Assembly: GCF_900176275.1 (NCBI RefSeq)
Contig: NZ_FWXD01000008.1
Span: forward strand, 1-64,000
DNA length: 64,000 bases
Direction of reading: 5' to 3'
Source: Andreprevotia lacus DSM 23236
GTDB lineage: Bacteria; Pseudomonadota; Gammaproteobacteria; Burkholderiales; Chitinibacteraceae
The position numbers were made by a program, and so were the translations under genes. Positions within the stretch are counted from its first letter, which is position 1. Every line of letters begins with the position of its first letter. Shown here in pieces: positions 9,929 to 19,512 of this stretch. The notes beneath the pieces were generated by a model. The model was not told the origin of the DNA and made no database searches. It saw nothing but the letters and a program-made list of their open reading frames with translations.

Positions 9929-10756
9929 ATGACGCAAACCAGGATGCCGAAATTGCTGCGCCCGTTGATGTTGTTGTCCGCCTTGGCCCTGATGGCTGGG
10001 TGTTCCACCAGCATGGGTGGCCCCGGTAGCCGCCACGGCGGCAAGAACCAGCCTGCATATACCTTGCAGGGTGTCGGCACGCCAACGGTGGTGCTGCAGG
10101 CCGGTTTGCTTGATGGCAAGGAAGCCTGGGATGACGTGTTGCAAGAGCTTGCAGCCAACAACCAGGTATTTGCTTTTGACCGGCCCGGTCACAACCGCGT
10201 GCCGGCCAGCAAGACCCCGCGCGATCCGTGCACGATAGCGAGCGAGCAACGCCAGTTGCTGCGCAATGCCGGCATCAAGCCGCCATACATTCTGGTTGGT
10301 CATTCGATCGGCGGGTTATACCAATACGCCTATGCAGCGATGTATCCCGAGGATGTCGCCGGCATGGTGTTGCTGGACCCGACCCACCCGCGCCATTGGG
10401 AAACGATACAGCGCGATGCGCCGGATGCCGTCGGAATGATCCGTCTGGCACGCCTGGCTGCGTTCAGCAGCACCGACAAGGCGGAATTTGATGCACAGGC
10501 GCAATGCCTGGAGCGTTTCAATGGCATCAAGATGCCGGCCGTACCGATCAGGCTGCTGGTCAGCGGCCGTTTCAAGGCCGAGGAGCGTGGCCAGTATGAA
10601 AATGCGCTCAAGCGCCTGCGCCAGGACTGGTTGCGCCTGCTGGGCATCAAGAACATGAAGACGATTGCGGATTCCGGCCACTATATCCAGAAGGATGCGC
10701 CGGAAGAGGTGGTTGCGGCGGTTCGCCAGGTCTCCGCAGAGGCGCGCCAGAGGTAA
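9929..10756 (+). CDS. Alpha/beta-hydrolase lipoprotein
   Basis: This is a predicted cell-envelope hydrolase. The chosen ATG follows GGAGA at 8 bases and gives a clean lipoprotein signal ending in LMAGC; a longer frame from 9884 would put useless residues before the signal. The mature part shows the alpha/beta-hydrolase plan: an oxyanion-side strand (VVLQAGLLDG), the nucleophile elbow GHSIGG, an acidic segment (LLDPTH) and a C-terminal catalytic His in DSGHYIQ. Length is 275 residues. The substrate is unknown. The gene is followed after 3 bases by a small BamE-like lipoprotein gene, so the pair is probably one operon. Confidence 0.85.
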   Translation: MTQTRMPKLLRPLMLLSALALMAGCSTSMGGPGSRHGGKNQPAYTLQGVGTPTVVLQAGLLDGKEAWDDVLQELAANNQVFAFDRPGHNRVPASKTPRDPCTIASEQRQLLRNAGIKPPYILVGHSIGGLYQYAYAAMYPEDVAGMVLLDPTHPRHWETIQRDAPDAVGMIRLARLAAFSSTDKAEFDAQAQCLERFNGIKMPAVPIRLLVSGRFKAEERGQYENALKRLRQDWLRLLGIKNMKTIADSGHYIQKDAPEEVVAAVRQVSAEARQR

Positions 10757-10759
10757 GCC

Positions 10760-11146
10760 ATGCACATGAAACCGGGCCGAAAGATGTCTGCGTTGCTGCT
10801 GGGGTTGTTGGTGCTGCAGCTGGGCGCCTGCGCCAGCTCGCCGGGCGCGAACCACAACCAGAGCCGCGTGATGGATCAGGCCGATCAACACATCGTGGTG
10901 GGTGTGACCCGCCGCGAACAGGTGCGCAGCCTGATGGGTCCACCGAGTGAGACTTCGCTGGATGATGCCGGGCATGAGGTCTGGATCTATCAGGATGTGG
11001 TCAAGGTACCGCTATTGGTCAGCCTGATCCCCATCGTTGGTGACGTTGCAGATGTGGTGGAGATGACACATGACAATCGCGAACTGATCGTGCAGTTCGA
11101 CGCGGCGGACGTGGTGCAGAAAGTGAAGGTACGCAAGGTGAACTGA
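10760..11146 (+). CDS. Small lipoprotein with SmpA/OmlA (BamE-like) domain
   Basis: A 128-residue protein with a signal sequence ending in LGAC, so it is a predicted lipoprotein. The segment GVTRREQVRSLMGPPSET, followed by a Trp-Ile-Tyr strand, is the characteristic SmpA/OmlA fold element (a helix, then a strand after the Gly-Pro-Pro turn), as in BamE. It is unlikely to be the true BamE subunit because a hydrophobic insert (VPLLVSLIPIVGDVADVVEM) interrupts the domain and the neighbour is a hydrolase. An alternative ATG lies at 10766. The RBS-like AGAGG sits in the end of the preceding gene, suggesting translational coupling. Confidence 0.75.
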   Translation: MHMKPGRKMSALLLGLLVLQLGACASSPGANHNQSRVMDQADQHIVVGVTRREQVRSLMGPPSETSLDDAGHEVWIYQDVVKVPLLVSLIPIVGDVADVVEMTHDNRELIVQFDAADVVQKVKVRKVN

Positions 11147-11185
11147 TCGGCTGGTCGCCTTGCAGGCAAGCTGGCACCATAGGGC

Positions 11186-12079
11186 ATGGCCCGAAAAATC
11201 GACATTGATCTTGCTGCGCAAATACTCACCCTGCTGGCCGATGACGGCGGGGTATTGCGCAGCTACCCTGTGTCTACCGCGCACAACGGCGCCGGTGAAC
11301 TGAGCGGCAGCTACCGCACGCCGCGCGGCGCCCATGTCATCCGCGCCAAGATCGGCGCCGGTTTGCCACTGGGCAGTGCGCTCCGTGCACGCCGCCCTAG
11401 CGGGGAAATCTGCACCGCCGATGCCCACGCCGCGGCACCGGCACGCGACTGGATACTGACCCGCATCCTGTGGCTGAGCGGCAGCCAGCCCGGCTTCAAC
11501 CGGGGCGGGAATGTTGATTCGATGCGGCGCTATATCTATATCCACGGCACGCCGGATGCCGAGCCCATGGGGGTGCCGGCATCGCATGGTTGTGTACGCA
11601 TGCGCAATGCCGATGTGGCCGAGCTGTTTGATCTGGTTGAGGTCGGTACGTCCGTGTTCATTCGTGACGAGGGCGCTGCCAATATCGTTTATCCCCTGGC
11701 TGAGCGGGTGCTGCTTGCCACCGCCCTGCCGGCACGCTGCGCCGCTGCACCGTTCAGCCCGGTGCCTGCTGCACCTTCGGGTTGGCTGGGCGAATGGCGG
11801 CCGGATGGCATGCTGCAAGCGGCAGGCCGTTTGTTGCCCGGTGGCAATGTGGAACTGCGCAGCCAGATTCAGGCCGGCTTGCCGCTGGCATTGCTGGCGT
11901 CATTGCAGCAACGGGCCGCCGAGGCCGGCTGGTTGTCGTTGCGGCTATTGGCACCAGCAGCAGATGTGGCCGGCTGGCTGGCACTGGGGGCAACGGCGGT
12001 GTCCGATCCATTCAGCCAGGACGGGGCTGATTTTCAGGCGATAAGCTGGCGGCTTATTGCAGCGCCGGGCAGGGCTTGA
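11186..12079 (+). CDS. L,D-transpeptidase (YkuD) with a C-terminal GNAT-like domain
   Basis: Residues 1 to about 175 form a YkuD L,D-transpeptidase domain. The catalytic signature runs from IHGTPDAEPMG to SHGCVRM, with the Cys of SHGCVRM as nucleophile. No signal peptide or membrane segment is visible, so secretion is unexplained. Residues from about 195 to 297 are not part of YkuD proteins. They read like an ElaA-type N-acetyltransferase: DGMLQAAGRLLPGG, an amphipathic helix, a RLLAPAADVAGWLALGA strand-helix and a final DPFSQDGADF turn. The acetyl-CoA loop (R/Q-x-x-G-x-G/A) is degenerate (QAGLPLA), so the tail may be inactive. The ribosome-binding site is poor. The 3' end overlaps the convergent phosphodiesterase gene by 26 bp. 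Confidence 0.85.
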   Translation: MARKIDIDLAAQILTLLADDGGVLRSYPVSTAHNGAGELSGSYRTPRGAHVIRAKIGAGLPLGSALRARRPSGEICTADAHAAAPARDWILTRILWLSGSQPGFNRGGNVDSMRRYIYIHGTPDAEPMGVPASHGCVRMRNADVAELFDLVEVGTSVFIRDEGAANIVYPLAERVLLATALPARCAAAPFSPVPAAPSGWLGEWRPDGMLQAAGRLLPGGNVELRSQIQAGLPLALLASLQQRAAEAGWLSLRLLAPAADVAGWLALGATAVSDPFSQDGADFQAISWRLIAAPGRA

Positions 12080-12728
12080 GGCCGACAAACTCCGGGTAGT
12101 CGGTGATGATGCCGTGCACGCCCAGCTCGTGGCACAGCATGTGTTCGTAGTCGGTCATCGCGCCATAGACGTAGTTGCGGAAGCCCAGCGCGTTAGCCTG
12201 AGTCAGCAGATGCGGATCAAGCATCTCGAAATGCCATACCAGTGTGCGCAGCCGGGGGCAGGGCAAGGCGGGATAGAGGATGGTATTGAGGGCCGGCGGG
12301 CGCATGTGCAGCAGGAAGCCGCAATCTGCATCCAGCCGCTCTGCGGCCTGCACCACCACTTCATGATGGAACGAGGTCACCAGCACGCGTTGCTGGATAC
12401 CGCGATGCGCGACCAGTGCCAGCGCTTGGTCGAGAGCCTCCGGCGCCTTGATTTCCAGATTCCAGTACGTATCAGGGAAGGCATCAAGCGCTTCCGCCAG
12501 CGTGGGCACCAGATAGCCGACGGACTGCGACAGCGCAGTGCGCGTCAGCGATGAGATCGGCTCGCCCAACGGCGAAATCCGGTCGTGGAACAGCACGACC
12601 TCGCCGTCGGCACTCAGGCGTAGATCGGTTTCTATCCCTTCAAAGCCGGTAGACAGTGCTGCAGCGAAAGCCGCCAGTGTGTTTTCGGGAACACTGCGGG
12701 CAAGACCGCGATGGGCAATCAGGTGCAT
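12054..12728 (-). CDS. Glycerophosphodiester phosphodiesterase (GDPD/UgpQ type)
   Basis: This enzyme hydrolyses glycerophosphodiesters to glycerol-3-phosphate and an alcohol. The metal and catalytic residues are all at the expected positions: HRG at residues 6-8, ENT at 15-17, E-x-D in GIETDLRLS and HDR in VVLFHDRIS. It has 224 residues and no signal peptide, so it is a cytoplasmic UgpQ-type enzyme. It is convergent with and slightly overlaps the L,D-transpeptidase gene. Its start lies only 45 bp from the divergent patatin gene, so the two share a very short regulatory region. Confidence 0.92.
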   Translation of the reverse strand: MHLIAHRGLARSVPENTLAAFAAALSTGFEGIETDLRLSADGEVVLFHDRISPLGEPISSLTRTALSQSVGYLVPTLAEALDAFPDTYWNLEIKAPEALDQALALVAHRGIQQRVLVTSFHHEVVVQAAERLDADCGFLLHMRPPALNTILYPALPCPRLRTLVWHFEMLDPHLLTQANALGFRNYVYGAMTDYEHMLCHELGVHGIITDYPEFVGLKPCPALQ

Positions 12729-12773
12729 GGTTTACACTACGTGGCGCGATAATGAAAGTGTAGGCCGCCAGTG

Positions 12774-14972
12774 ATGAGAAGTGCAGTAAAAACGACCGGA
12801 TTGCTGTGTACATACCTGCTTGCCTTGCTGGCCAGCATGCCATTGGCCCGCGCTGCAGATGCACCGCGTGTGGCTTTGGTGCTGGGTGGCGGCGGTGCGC
12901 GCGGGCTGGCGCATGTTGGCGTACTCAAGGTGCTGGAAGAGGCACACGTGCCGGTGGCCTGTGTGGTGGGCACCAGCATGGGCGCACTGGTGGCCGGTGG
13001 CTATGCGGTGGGCCGCACGCCCGAAGAGCTGGAAGCGCGCGTACTCAAGGCTGACTGGAACATCCTGATCAGCGCGCGTTCGCCGCGCACCGAGGAGTTG
13101 TTCCGCAACAAGGAAGACGACAAGCCGCAGGTGGTGCCGTTTGCGCTGGGTGTGACCGACGAAGGCAAGCTGGGCCTGCCCAAGGCAGTGATCAGCACGC
13201 AACGCATCGAAGGTTTTTTGCGCGAAATGACCCTGGCGGGCACGACGCCCGATTTCGATCATCTGTCGACCCAGTATCGCGCTGTTGCTTCCGATATCGA
13301 AACCGGCCGCATGGTGGTACTGGACCGGGGCGATATCGTGACTGCCATGCGCGCCAGCATGGCGGTACCCGGGGTGTTTCCATCCGTGCCGCTCGATAAA
13401 CAGCAGCTCATCGACGGCGGTATTGCCCGCAATCTGCCGGTCGATGTCGCCAGGCAGACCTGCCATCCCGACTTGGTCATCGCAGTGGATGTGGGCGCGA
13501 CGCCGCTGAAAAGCGACCAGATCGGCAGCGTATTCGATGTGGTCGATCAGCTCAGCCGGCTGATGATCGCGCAGAATGTGCAGCAGCAGATCAAGACACT
13601 GGGGCCACGCGATATCCTGATCCAGCCCGATTTCGGCACCCTCACATCCACCGATTTCGACAAGGCGCCGGCACTGATCGCCGCAGGGGAGAACGCAGCC
13701 CGCAAAGTACTGGATCGCTTGCGCAAGGTGTCCGCACCGGATGAGCAATTTCGTGGCTGGCTGATCGCGCGGCAGGACAAACGACTGGCCCCCAAGCCGA
13801 TAGACAGCATCGAAATGGCCGAGCTCAAGCGCATCAATCCCGATGCGCTGCGCCGCTCGCTGGAGATCGAACCCGGCCAGGTGGTCGACGCCGAAAAACT
13901 GTCGCGCGAGCTGGGTCAGCTGTATGCCAGCGGCGATTTCTCGCGCCTCAATTACGATCTGACCGACAACGGCAAGACGCAGACCCTCAAGCTGGTACCG
14001 GTGGAGAAGGAATGGGGGCCCAATTACCTCAGCTTCGGCATCGCGCTGGGCACCGACTTTGACCGCAACAACCCCTACAGCCTGACAGCCAAGCTGCGCC
14101 GCCCCTGGATCAATTCGCTGGGCGGTGATCTGCAGGCCGCCGTGCGCTTGGGCAGCGACAAGTTGCTGGGCACCGAGCTGTACCAGCCGCTTGATCTGGA
14201 CGGGCGATTCTTCGTCTCGCCGTTCGCCAGCTGGCGCCAGCGCCCGATTGCGCTGTGGGTGGACGACGAGCAGACGGCGCAGTACCTGTATGACCAAGGC
14301 CGGGTCGGCGTTGACATCGGCACCAGCTGGACGCGCTTTGGCGAAGTACGCTTGGGCTTTTTGTATCAGCGCGCCAAGCTCAACCGCAGCATTGGTGATC
14401 CGCTGCTGCCCAATCTGACCCAGTTTGACTACGGCATCCGCGTCAGCGCGGGTTATGACCAGCTTGATCAGCCCAACTTCCCCACCAGCGGCCAGGCAGC
14501 GCGGGTCTATGCCTACCATGCGCTCAAGGCGGGCGGCACCAGTGCCGATCAGGTCGATACGCTGGGCTTCCGGGTGGCCCAGGCAGGGCATTGGGGCGAC
14601 TATGCCGGCCACTTGCTGCTCAAGGGGCACTTTGAATCGGGCGATACCTCGTTCACCGATATCGATTGGCTGGGCGGCCTTTTCAATCTGTCCAGCTATA
14701 GGGTGCAGGAGCTCATCGGCGATTCGCAAATCTATGCTCGCGGAGCGGTGTACCACCCGTTTGCGCCGTTTGGTCAACGCCTCGGCAATATCGGTATTGC
14801 GCTGGAGGCTGGGCGCATTTTCAACCAGCAAGGCGGTGACAACAATGGCTGGCACTATTCCAATACGCTCTTCTGGGGCATGGATTCGTATATCGGGCCG
14901 CTGTTCCTGACGGCTGCCTGGGGTGACAACCGCAAAACGCGGTTCTATTTCGCGCTCGGCAACCCGTTCTGA
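12774..14972 (+). CDS. Patatin-like phospholipase with POTRA and beta-barrel (type Vd autotransporter, PlpD-like)
   Basis: This is a secreted lipase with its own outer-membrane translocator. A signal peptide (cleavage near ARA-AD, residue 29) is followed by a patatin domain: the oxyanion loop GGGGARG, the nucleophile in GTSMG (Ser near residue 68) and the catalytic Asp in LIDGG. From about residue 345 there is one POTRA-like segment. After that comes a 16-strand-type Omp85/surface-antigen barrel ending in a terminal aromatic residue (FYFALGNPF). Total length, 732 residues, is close to Pseudomonas aeruginosa PlpD. I chose the ATG at 12774; a GTG directly before it at 12771 is the alternative. 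It stands alone between a divergent gene and mrp. Confidence 0.92.
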   Translation: MRSAVKTTGLLCTYLLALLASMPLARAADAPRVALVLGGGGARGLAHVGVLKVLEEAHVPVACVVGTSMGALVAGGYAVGRTPEELEARVLKADWNILISARSPRTEELFRNKEDDKPQVVPFALGVTDEGKLGLPKAVISTQRIEGFLREMTLAGTTPDFDHLSTQYRAVASDIETGRMVVLDRGDIVTAMRASMAVPGVFPSVPLDKQQLIDGGIARNLPVDVARQTCHPDLVIAVDVGATPLKSDQIGSVFDVVDQLSRLMIAQNVQQQIKTLGPRDILIQPDFGTLTSTDFDKAPALIAAGENAARKVLDRLRKVSAPDEQFRGWLIARQDKRLAPKPIDSIEMAELKRINPDALRRSLEIEPGQVVDAEKLSRELGQLYASGDFSRLNYDLTDNGKTQTLKLVPVEKEWGPNYLSFGIALGTDFDRNNPYSLTAKLRRPWINSLGGDLQAAVRLGSDKLLGTELYQPLDLDGRFFVSPFASWRQRPIALWVDDEQTAQYLYDQGRVGVDIGTSWTRFGEVRLGFLYQRAKLNRSIGDPLLPNLTQFDYGIRVSAGYDQLDQPNFPTSGQAARVYAYHALKAGGTSADQVDTLGFRVAQAGHWGDYAGHLLLKGHFESGDTSFTDIDWLGGLFNLSSYRVQELIGDSQIYARGAVYHPFAPFGQRLGNIGIALEAGRIFNQQGGDNNGWHYSNTLFWGMDSYIGPLFLTAAWGDNRKTRFYFALGNPF

Positions 14973-15064
14973 CCGGCAGATTGCGCAGTGCACGCATTGC
15001 AAGCGTGTACTGCGGTCCCCCTTCCTGCGACAATCCATGCTTTGCTGTCTGCAGGTAGCCCTTC

Positions 15065-16153
15065 ATGTCCGATCTCGCCGTCATCCAGTCCGCGCTTGAC
15101 GCGCTTATCGATGCCAATACCGGCAAGCCCTATGCGGCTGCCAAGGCATTCCGCAATCTCAAGGTCGATGGCGGGCAGGTCACGCTCGACGTGGTGCTGG
15201 CTTATCCGGCGCAAAGCCAGTTTGCCGCCGTGGCAGCGCAAGTCGAAGCTGCTGTGCGTGCCGTTGCCGGTGTACAGAGTGTGGTGGTGAATGTAAACAG
15301 CCAGATCGTATCGCACGCGGTGCAACGCGGCGTGCCGCTGCTGAATGGCGTGAAGAACGTGATTGCCGTTGCGTCGGGCAAGGGCGGCGTGGGGAAATCG
15401 ACCACGGCGGTGAATCTGGCACTGGCGCTGGCAGCCGAGGGCGCGCGCGTTGGCCTGCTGGACGCCGACATTTATGGCCCCAGCCAGCCGCTGATGATGG
15501 GCGTGGCCGAGCAACGCCCGGTGTCGCCGGACAACAAGCATATCGAACCCATCATCAGCCATGGCGTGCAAACCATGTCGATCGGCTTTCTGATTGACCC
15601 CGAGCAGCCCATGGTCTGGCGTGGCCCGATGGTGACGCAGGCGCTGCAACAGCTGCTGAACGATACGCTGTGGGATAACGTGGACTACCTGGTGATCGAC
15701 CTGCCGCCGGGCACTGGCGACATCCAGCTGACGCTAAGCCAGAAGGTGCCGGTGACCGGTGCCGTGGTGGTGACCACGCCGCAGGACATTGCGCTGCTGG
15801 ATGCCCGCAAGGGCCTGAAGATGTTCGAGAAAGTGGGGGTGCCCATCCTCGGCATCGTCGAGAACATGAGCGTGCACATCTGCAGCAATTGCGGCCATGC
15901 AGAGCCGATTTTCGGCCAGGGCGGCGGCGCGCAGATGTGCAACGACTATGGCGTGGACCTGCTGGGCCAGTTGCCGCTTGATCTGTCGATCCGTCTTGCT
16001 GTTGACCAGGGCAAGCCCAGCGTGGCTGCCGAACCCAACGGCCGGATTGCCGAGCTGTACAAGGCGATTGCGCGCAAGGTGGCGGTGAAGGTGGCCGAAA
16101 AAGCGCAGGATTTCAGCAACAAGTTCCCCAAGATCGTCATCCACAAGGATTGA
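15065..16153 (+). CDS. mrp: Iron-sulfur cluster carrier ATPase Mrp (ApbC/NBP35 family)
   Basis: This is a scaffold/carrier for Fe-S clusters in the cytosol. The N-terminal ~90 residues form a MIP18/DUF59 domain. The ATPase domain begins with the deviant Walker A motif SGKGGVGKS (near residues 105-113), followed by DADIYGPS and DLPPGTGD. The paired cysteines for cluster binding are in HICSNCG, near residues 265-268. The 362-residue length is standard. The ATG is preceded by a GGTAGCCC stretch and has no strong ribosome-binding site. It is monocistronic and convergent with the antiporter gene. Confidence 0.96.
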   Translation: MSDLAVIQSALDALIDANTGKPYAAAKAFRNLKVDGGQVTLDVVLAYPAQSQFAAVAAQVEAAVRAVAGVQSVVVNVNSQIVSHAVQRGVPLLNGVKNVIAVASGKGGVGKSTTAVNLALALAAEGARVGLLDADIYGPSQPLMMGVAEQRPVSPDNKHIEPIISHGVQTMSIGFLIDPEQPMVWRGPMVTQALQQLLNDTLWDNVDYLVIDLPPGTGDIQLTLSQKVPVTGAVVVTTPQDIALLDARKGLKMFEKVGVPILGIVENMSVHICSNCGHAEPIFGQGGGAQMCNDYGVDLLGQLPLDLSIRLAVDQGKPSVAAEPNGRIAELYKAIARKVAVKVAEKAQDFSNKFPKIVIHKD

Positions 16154-16244
16154 GCGTGGGCGCCGGCCCGATGTCTCAAGGGCTATCGCGTGGTGATTTC
16201 GCAGGTGCTGCGCAGCGAGGGCGACGGTTCGCTGCCGCCGCACA

Positions 16245-17459
16245 TTACTGCGCAGGCTGCGGTGCCGGCTCCTGCCGCTTGAAGCGATCCACCACGCTAA
16301 AAATCAGCGGGTTGAGCAGGATGGACAGGATCGCGCCGGCAATGATCAACGCGTGACCGCGTGCCGGCAGCAAATCCAGCTGCATGCCCAGCCCGGCGAG
16401 GATGAACGAGAACTCGCCGATCTGTGCCAGGCTGGCCGAGATGGTGAGCGCGGTATTGAGCTTGTGGCGGAACGCCAGCACGATGCCCAGCGCGGCAATT
16501 GATTTGCCCACCACGATGATGGCGACGGTGCCCAGCACCGCCCACGGGTCGTTCAGCAGCACGCGCGGGTCGAACAGCATGCCCACCGATACGAAAAACA
16601 GCACCGAGAATGCATCGCGCAGCGGCAATGACTCTTGCGCAGCCCGGTGGCTGAATTCGGATTCGGCCAGCACCATGCCGGCAAAGAACGCGCCCAGCGC
16701 GAACGACACGCCAAACGTCACCGCAGCGCCATAAGCCACCCCCAGCGCGGTGGCGAGCACAGCCAGCCGGAACAGCTCGCGGTTGCCGGACCAGACGATG
16801 CGTTCCAGCATCCACGGAATGAAACGGCGGCCAACGATAAGCATGAAGGCCACGAAGCCGGCCACCTTGGCCAGCGTGATCAGCAGGGTCATGGCGATGC
16901 TGGTGCCAGCCGCGCCTTCAACGGCCTTGCCGCCCAGGAGACCGGACAATGCCGGCAGCAAGACCAGCGCCAGCACCATGGCAAGGTCTTCGACAATCAG
17001 CCAGCCTACGGCGATCTTGCCCTGCGGGCTTTCCAGCACATTGCGGTCCTCCAGCGCCTTGAGCAGTACCACCGTGCTGGCAACCGACAAGGCCAGCCCG
17101 AACAGCAGCCCCTGGCCCACATGCCAGCCCATGCCCCAGGCCATGCCCATGCCCAGCAGGGTGGCAATCGCGATCTGCACCACGGCACCGGGGATGGCGA
17201 TCCACTTCACCGCCATCAAATCCTTGAGCGAAAAGTGCAGCCCCACGCCGAACATCAGCAGGATGACGCCGATTTCGGCCAGCTCGTTGGCCAGCCCCTG
17301 ATCAGCGACGAAACCGGGCGTGAACGGCCCGACCAGCACGCCGGCACACAGATAGCCCACCAGCGGCGGCAGTTTCAGCCGGTGCGCGAGCGTGCCCAGT
17401 ACGAAGGCGAGACCAAAGCCGCCAACCAGCATGTTCAACAAGGGGGTGTCGTGATGCAT
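16245..17459 (-). CDS. Kef-type cation:proton antiporter, YbaL-like, without RCK domain
   Basis: This is an inner-membrane monovalent cation:proton antiporter of the CPA2 family. The sequence from MHHDTPLL through VGPFTPGFVAD and GVILLMFGVGLHFSLKDLMAVK is very close to Escherichia coli YbaL in pattern. About 12 membrane helices fill residues 5-390. YbaL and Kef proteins normally continue with a cytoplasmic RCK/TrkA-N nucleotide-binding domain of about 150 residues. Here the protein stops at residue 404, just after the last helix, with a Pro/Gln-rich tail. I see no frameshifted remnant of an RCK domain downstream, so this appears to be a naturally short form that would lack ligand gating. Confidence 0.9.
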   Translation of the reverse strand: MHHDTPLLNMLVGGFGLAFVLGTLAHRLKLPPLVGYLCAGVLVGPFTPGFVADQGLANELAEIGVILLMFGVGLHFSLKDLMAVKWIAIPGAVVQIAIATLLGMGMAWGMGWHVGQGLLFGLALSVASTVVLLKALEDRNVLESPQGKIAVGWLIVEDLAMVLALVLLPALSGLLGGKAVEGAAGTSIAMTLLITLAKVAGFVAFMLIVGRRFIPWMLERIVWSGNRELFRLAVLATALGVAYGAAVTFGVSFALGAFFAGMVLAESEFSHRAAQESLPLRDAFSVLFFVSVGMLFDPRVLLNDPWAVLGTVAIIVVGKSIAALGIVLAFRHKLNTALTISASLAQIGEFSFILAGLGMQLDLLPARGHALIIAGAILSILLNPLIFSVVDRFKRQEPAPQPAQ

Positions 17460-17625
17460 CGATATCCTTTTTCAGTGGCGAGGGCGTGGTGATCGCTGCG
17501 GCCGCAGGTTGGTCTGGGCTTGCCGGCCGAGCTCGGTGTGGCGGTATTGGCAAAGCACGCGAGGACAGCGCGTGAACCCAGGGCGGGTGAGTGCAAAGCT
17601 GCCGGCCGGATTTTGCGAACGGTTC

Positions 17626-19029
17626 TCATGGCTGAGCCTGATCCGCGCCGCTTGGTTCCCCGACAGCATACAAAAAAGAAGGCAAGGTGTCGGCCTGTGT
17701 GTTGAGCGCAGCCGCGTGCTTGCCAGCCTCATCCACACGTGTGGCAGCAAAGGCATGCTCGTGAGCACGCAGGATGTGCGGCCAGTCAAACTCCTTGCGC
17801 GCCCGCTCCAGCCCCCGCTCGCGCAGCCGCTGCAGCAGTGGGGCATCATCATGCAGTCGTTGCAACTGGGCCAGCAGGTCGGCGGCGTTGTCTGCTTCAA
17901 ACAGCAGCCCGTTGTCGTTATGGCGGATCACGCTGGGGATGCCGCCGGAGTTGCTGGCCAGTACCGGTGCGCCGGCAGCATTGGCCTCACACAGCACGCG
18001 CCCCATGGTTTCGGCATCGCACTGGCCGCTGTAACGGTTGCGCGTGATGCGGCTGGCCAGCACGAACACGTCGCAGGCCCAGTAGTAGCGGCGCAGCTGC
18101 TCGTGCGGCAGGCGGCCGAGAAAGGTTACCGCGTCGCCAATGCCAAGCTGCTGTGCCAGCGCCTCGCAGCGCCTGCGTTCGCGTCCGTCGCCGGCGATCA
18201 GCAGCCTTGCCGCCGGCCAGTGCTGGCGTACGGTCGGCATCTGCTGCAGCAAAAAATCGACGCCTTTCTTTGCCACCAGCCGGCAAGCCGTAAACAGCAC
18301 GAAGGTGCCGGGTGGCAGGCCAAGTGCCGCGCGCAGGGCATCGCGCGTGGCAGGATCGGGCGGTGCGAACGCGGCGCAATCGACGCCGCCGGGCAGTTGT
18401 TGCAGCCGGGTAGGGTGAACACCGACCGATTGCAGCAGCGCCGTGGTGTAGGCGCTGTTGGCAAGAATGTGCGTGGCTGCCCGCGCATTGCCTTGCATCA
18501 GCGTACTGCGTGCCCGGCGCAACAGCGCTTCTATCCACTCGGGGCTGTTGCAGCGGCGGAACAGGCGATACAGCGTGGATTCCAGCCAAGGCCAGGCGCT
18601 CACGCCGCTGCCAAGGCGAAACGGGTAGATGATCCATGGCCGCAGCACATCATTGCCGACCGAGCGGCAGATCACCGGCACCTTCAGCGCCGGCCCCAGC
18701 AGACCGTAATAGACGTTGGAGGCATAAACCAGATCGCAGGGCTCGTCGGTCAGCTGTCGTGTCAGCAAGGCGTGATTGAACCAGTAGCCGATGCGGCTGA
18801 GCACGCGCTGCACGGGATAAGGCGTGCTGCGATCATGCGATTCTGCATCGGCAAGCTCTGCGTCGCCATTGCTGCGATAGGTATACACACGGATCTGGTG
18901 CCCGCGTGCATGCAATGCAGCGGCCAGGTGTGCCGCATGGGTTTGCATGCCACCATAGTGAGGCGGGAATTCGGTCAGGATGAGGGCGATGCGCAAGCGG
19001 GCTTGCGCCGTTTCATCAGCCTTGGGCAT
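17626..19029 (-). CDS. Glycosyltransferase family 4 (group 1)
   Basis: A GT-B-fold sugar transferase that uses a nucleotide-sugar donor. The N-terminal domain starts with LILTEFPPHYGGMQTH, the loop typical of GT4 enzymes. The C-terminal Rossmann domain has FTACRLVAKKGVDFLLQ, LLIAGDGRER and the donor-binding E-x7-E motif (ETMGRVLCE, then NAAGAPVLAS). Length is 467 residues with no membrane helices. Its ATG overlaps the end of the cupin gene by 14 bp, so the two are co-translated. It is not next to other glycan genes, and its acceptor is unknown. Confidence 0.9.
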   Translation of the reverse strand: MPKADETAQARLRIALILTEFPPHYGGMQTHAAHLAAALHARGHQIRVYTYRSNGDAELADAESHDRSTPYPVQRVLSRIGYWFNHALLTRQLTDEPCDLVYASNVYYGLLGPALKVPVICRSVGNDVLRPWIIYPFRLGSGVSAWPWLESTLYRLFRRCNSPEWIEALLRRARSTLMQGNARAATHILANSAYTTALLQSVGVHPTRLQQLPGGVDCAAFAPPDPATRDALRAALGLPPGTFVLFTACRLVAKKGVDFLLQQMPTVRQHWPAARLLIAGDGRERRRCEALAQQLGIGDAVTFLGRLPHEQLRRYYWACDVFVLASRITRNRYSGQCDAETMGRVLCEANAAGAPVLASNSGGIPSVIRHNDNGLLFEADNAADLLAQLQRLHDDAPLLQRLRERGLERARKEFDWPHILRAHEHAFAATRVDEAGKHAAALNTQADTLPSFLYAVGEPSGADQAQP

Positions 19030-19423
19030 GGGCCTCGAACCACGCCACGATGTCCGGCATGTCGGTCTCGAAACCGCCCGGGATATAAATGTTGAGCATG
19101 CCTGCCTGTTGCCCGCTGCGGTTGCAGAAGTCGTGCACTATGCCTGCAGGTACGCGTATAAAGCTGCCTGGCCCTGCGTCGATTTCCTGCTCGTCGACCA
19201 GGAAGGTGATGGTGCCGGCCAGCACGTAGAAGATGTCGTCGTTGCTGTCGTGCACGTGCGCGCCGGGGCCTGCCTGGCCGGCATCCAGCCACCATTCCGA
19301 GATCGAATACCGGTCTGTCGTTTCCGTGCCATCTGCCTTGAACACGCTGCGCATGCCGCCCAGCTTGTAGCTGCGGCCAGCGCCGGGCGGGAGGTAGATC
19401 ACCTTGTCTGCCGGGATATGCAT
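19016..19423 (-). CDS. Cupin-domain protein
   Basis: A small single-domain cupin. The first cupin motif is HVHDSNDDIFYVLAGTITF, where Asp replaces the usual metal-binding Glu. The second is PAGIVHDFCN. I chose the ATG at 19423 (MHIPADKVIYLPPG), which fits the fold; an in-frame start at 19486 would add 21 residues with no recognisable role. The function is unknown; candidates are a sugar or acid isomerase or a small dioxygenase. The coding end overlaps the glycosyltransferase start, suggesting a shared pathway. Confidence 0.8.
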   Translation of the reverse strand: MHIPADKVIYLPPGAGRSYKLGGMRSVFKADGTETTDRYSISEWWLDAGQAGPGAHVHDSNDDIFYVLAGTITFLVDEQEIDAGPGSFIRVPAGIVHDFCNRSGQQAGMLNIYIPGGFETDMPDIVAWFEAHAQG

Positions 19424-19512
19424 GGGTCTGATTCCATCTGGATGGTGGTGTGTGCAGCCTGCTGCATCAGCATAGACCGTGTGCATGCGCCCGTGCAGCA
19501 GGTGTGTTGCGC

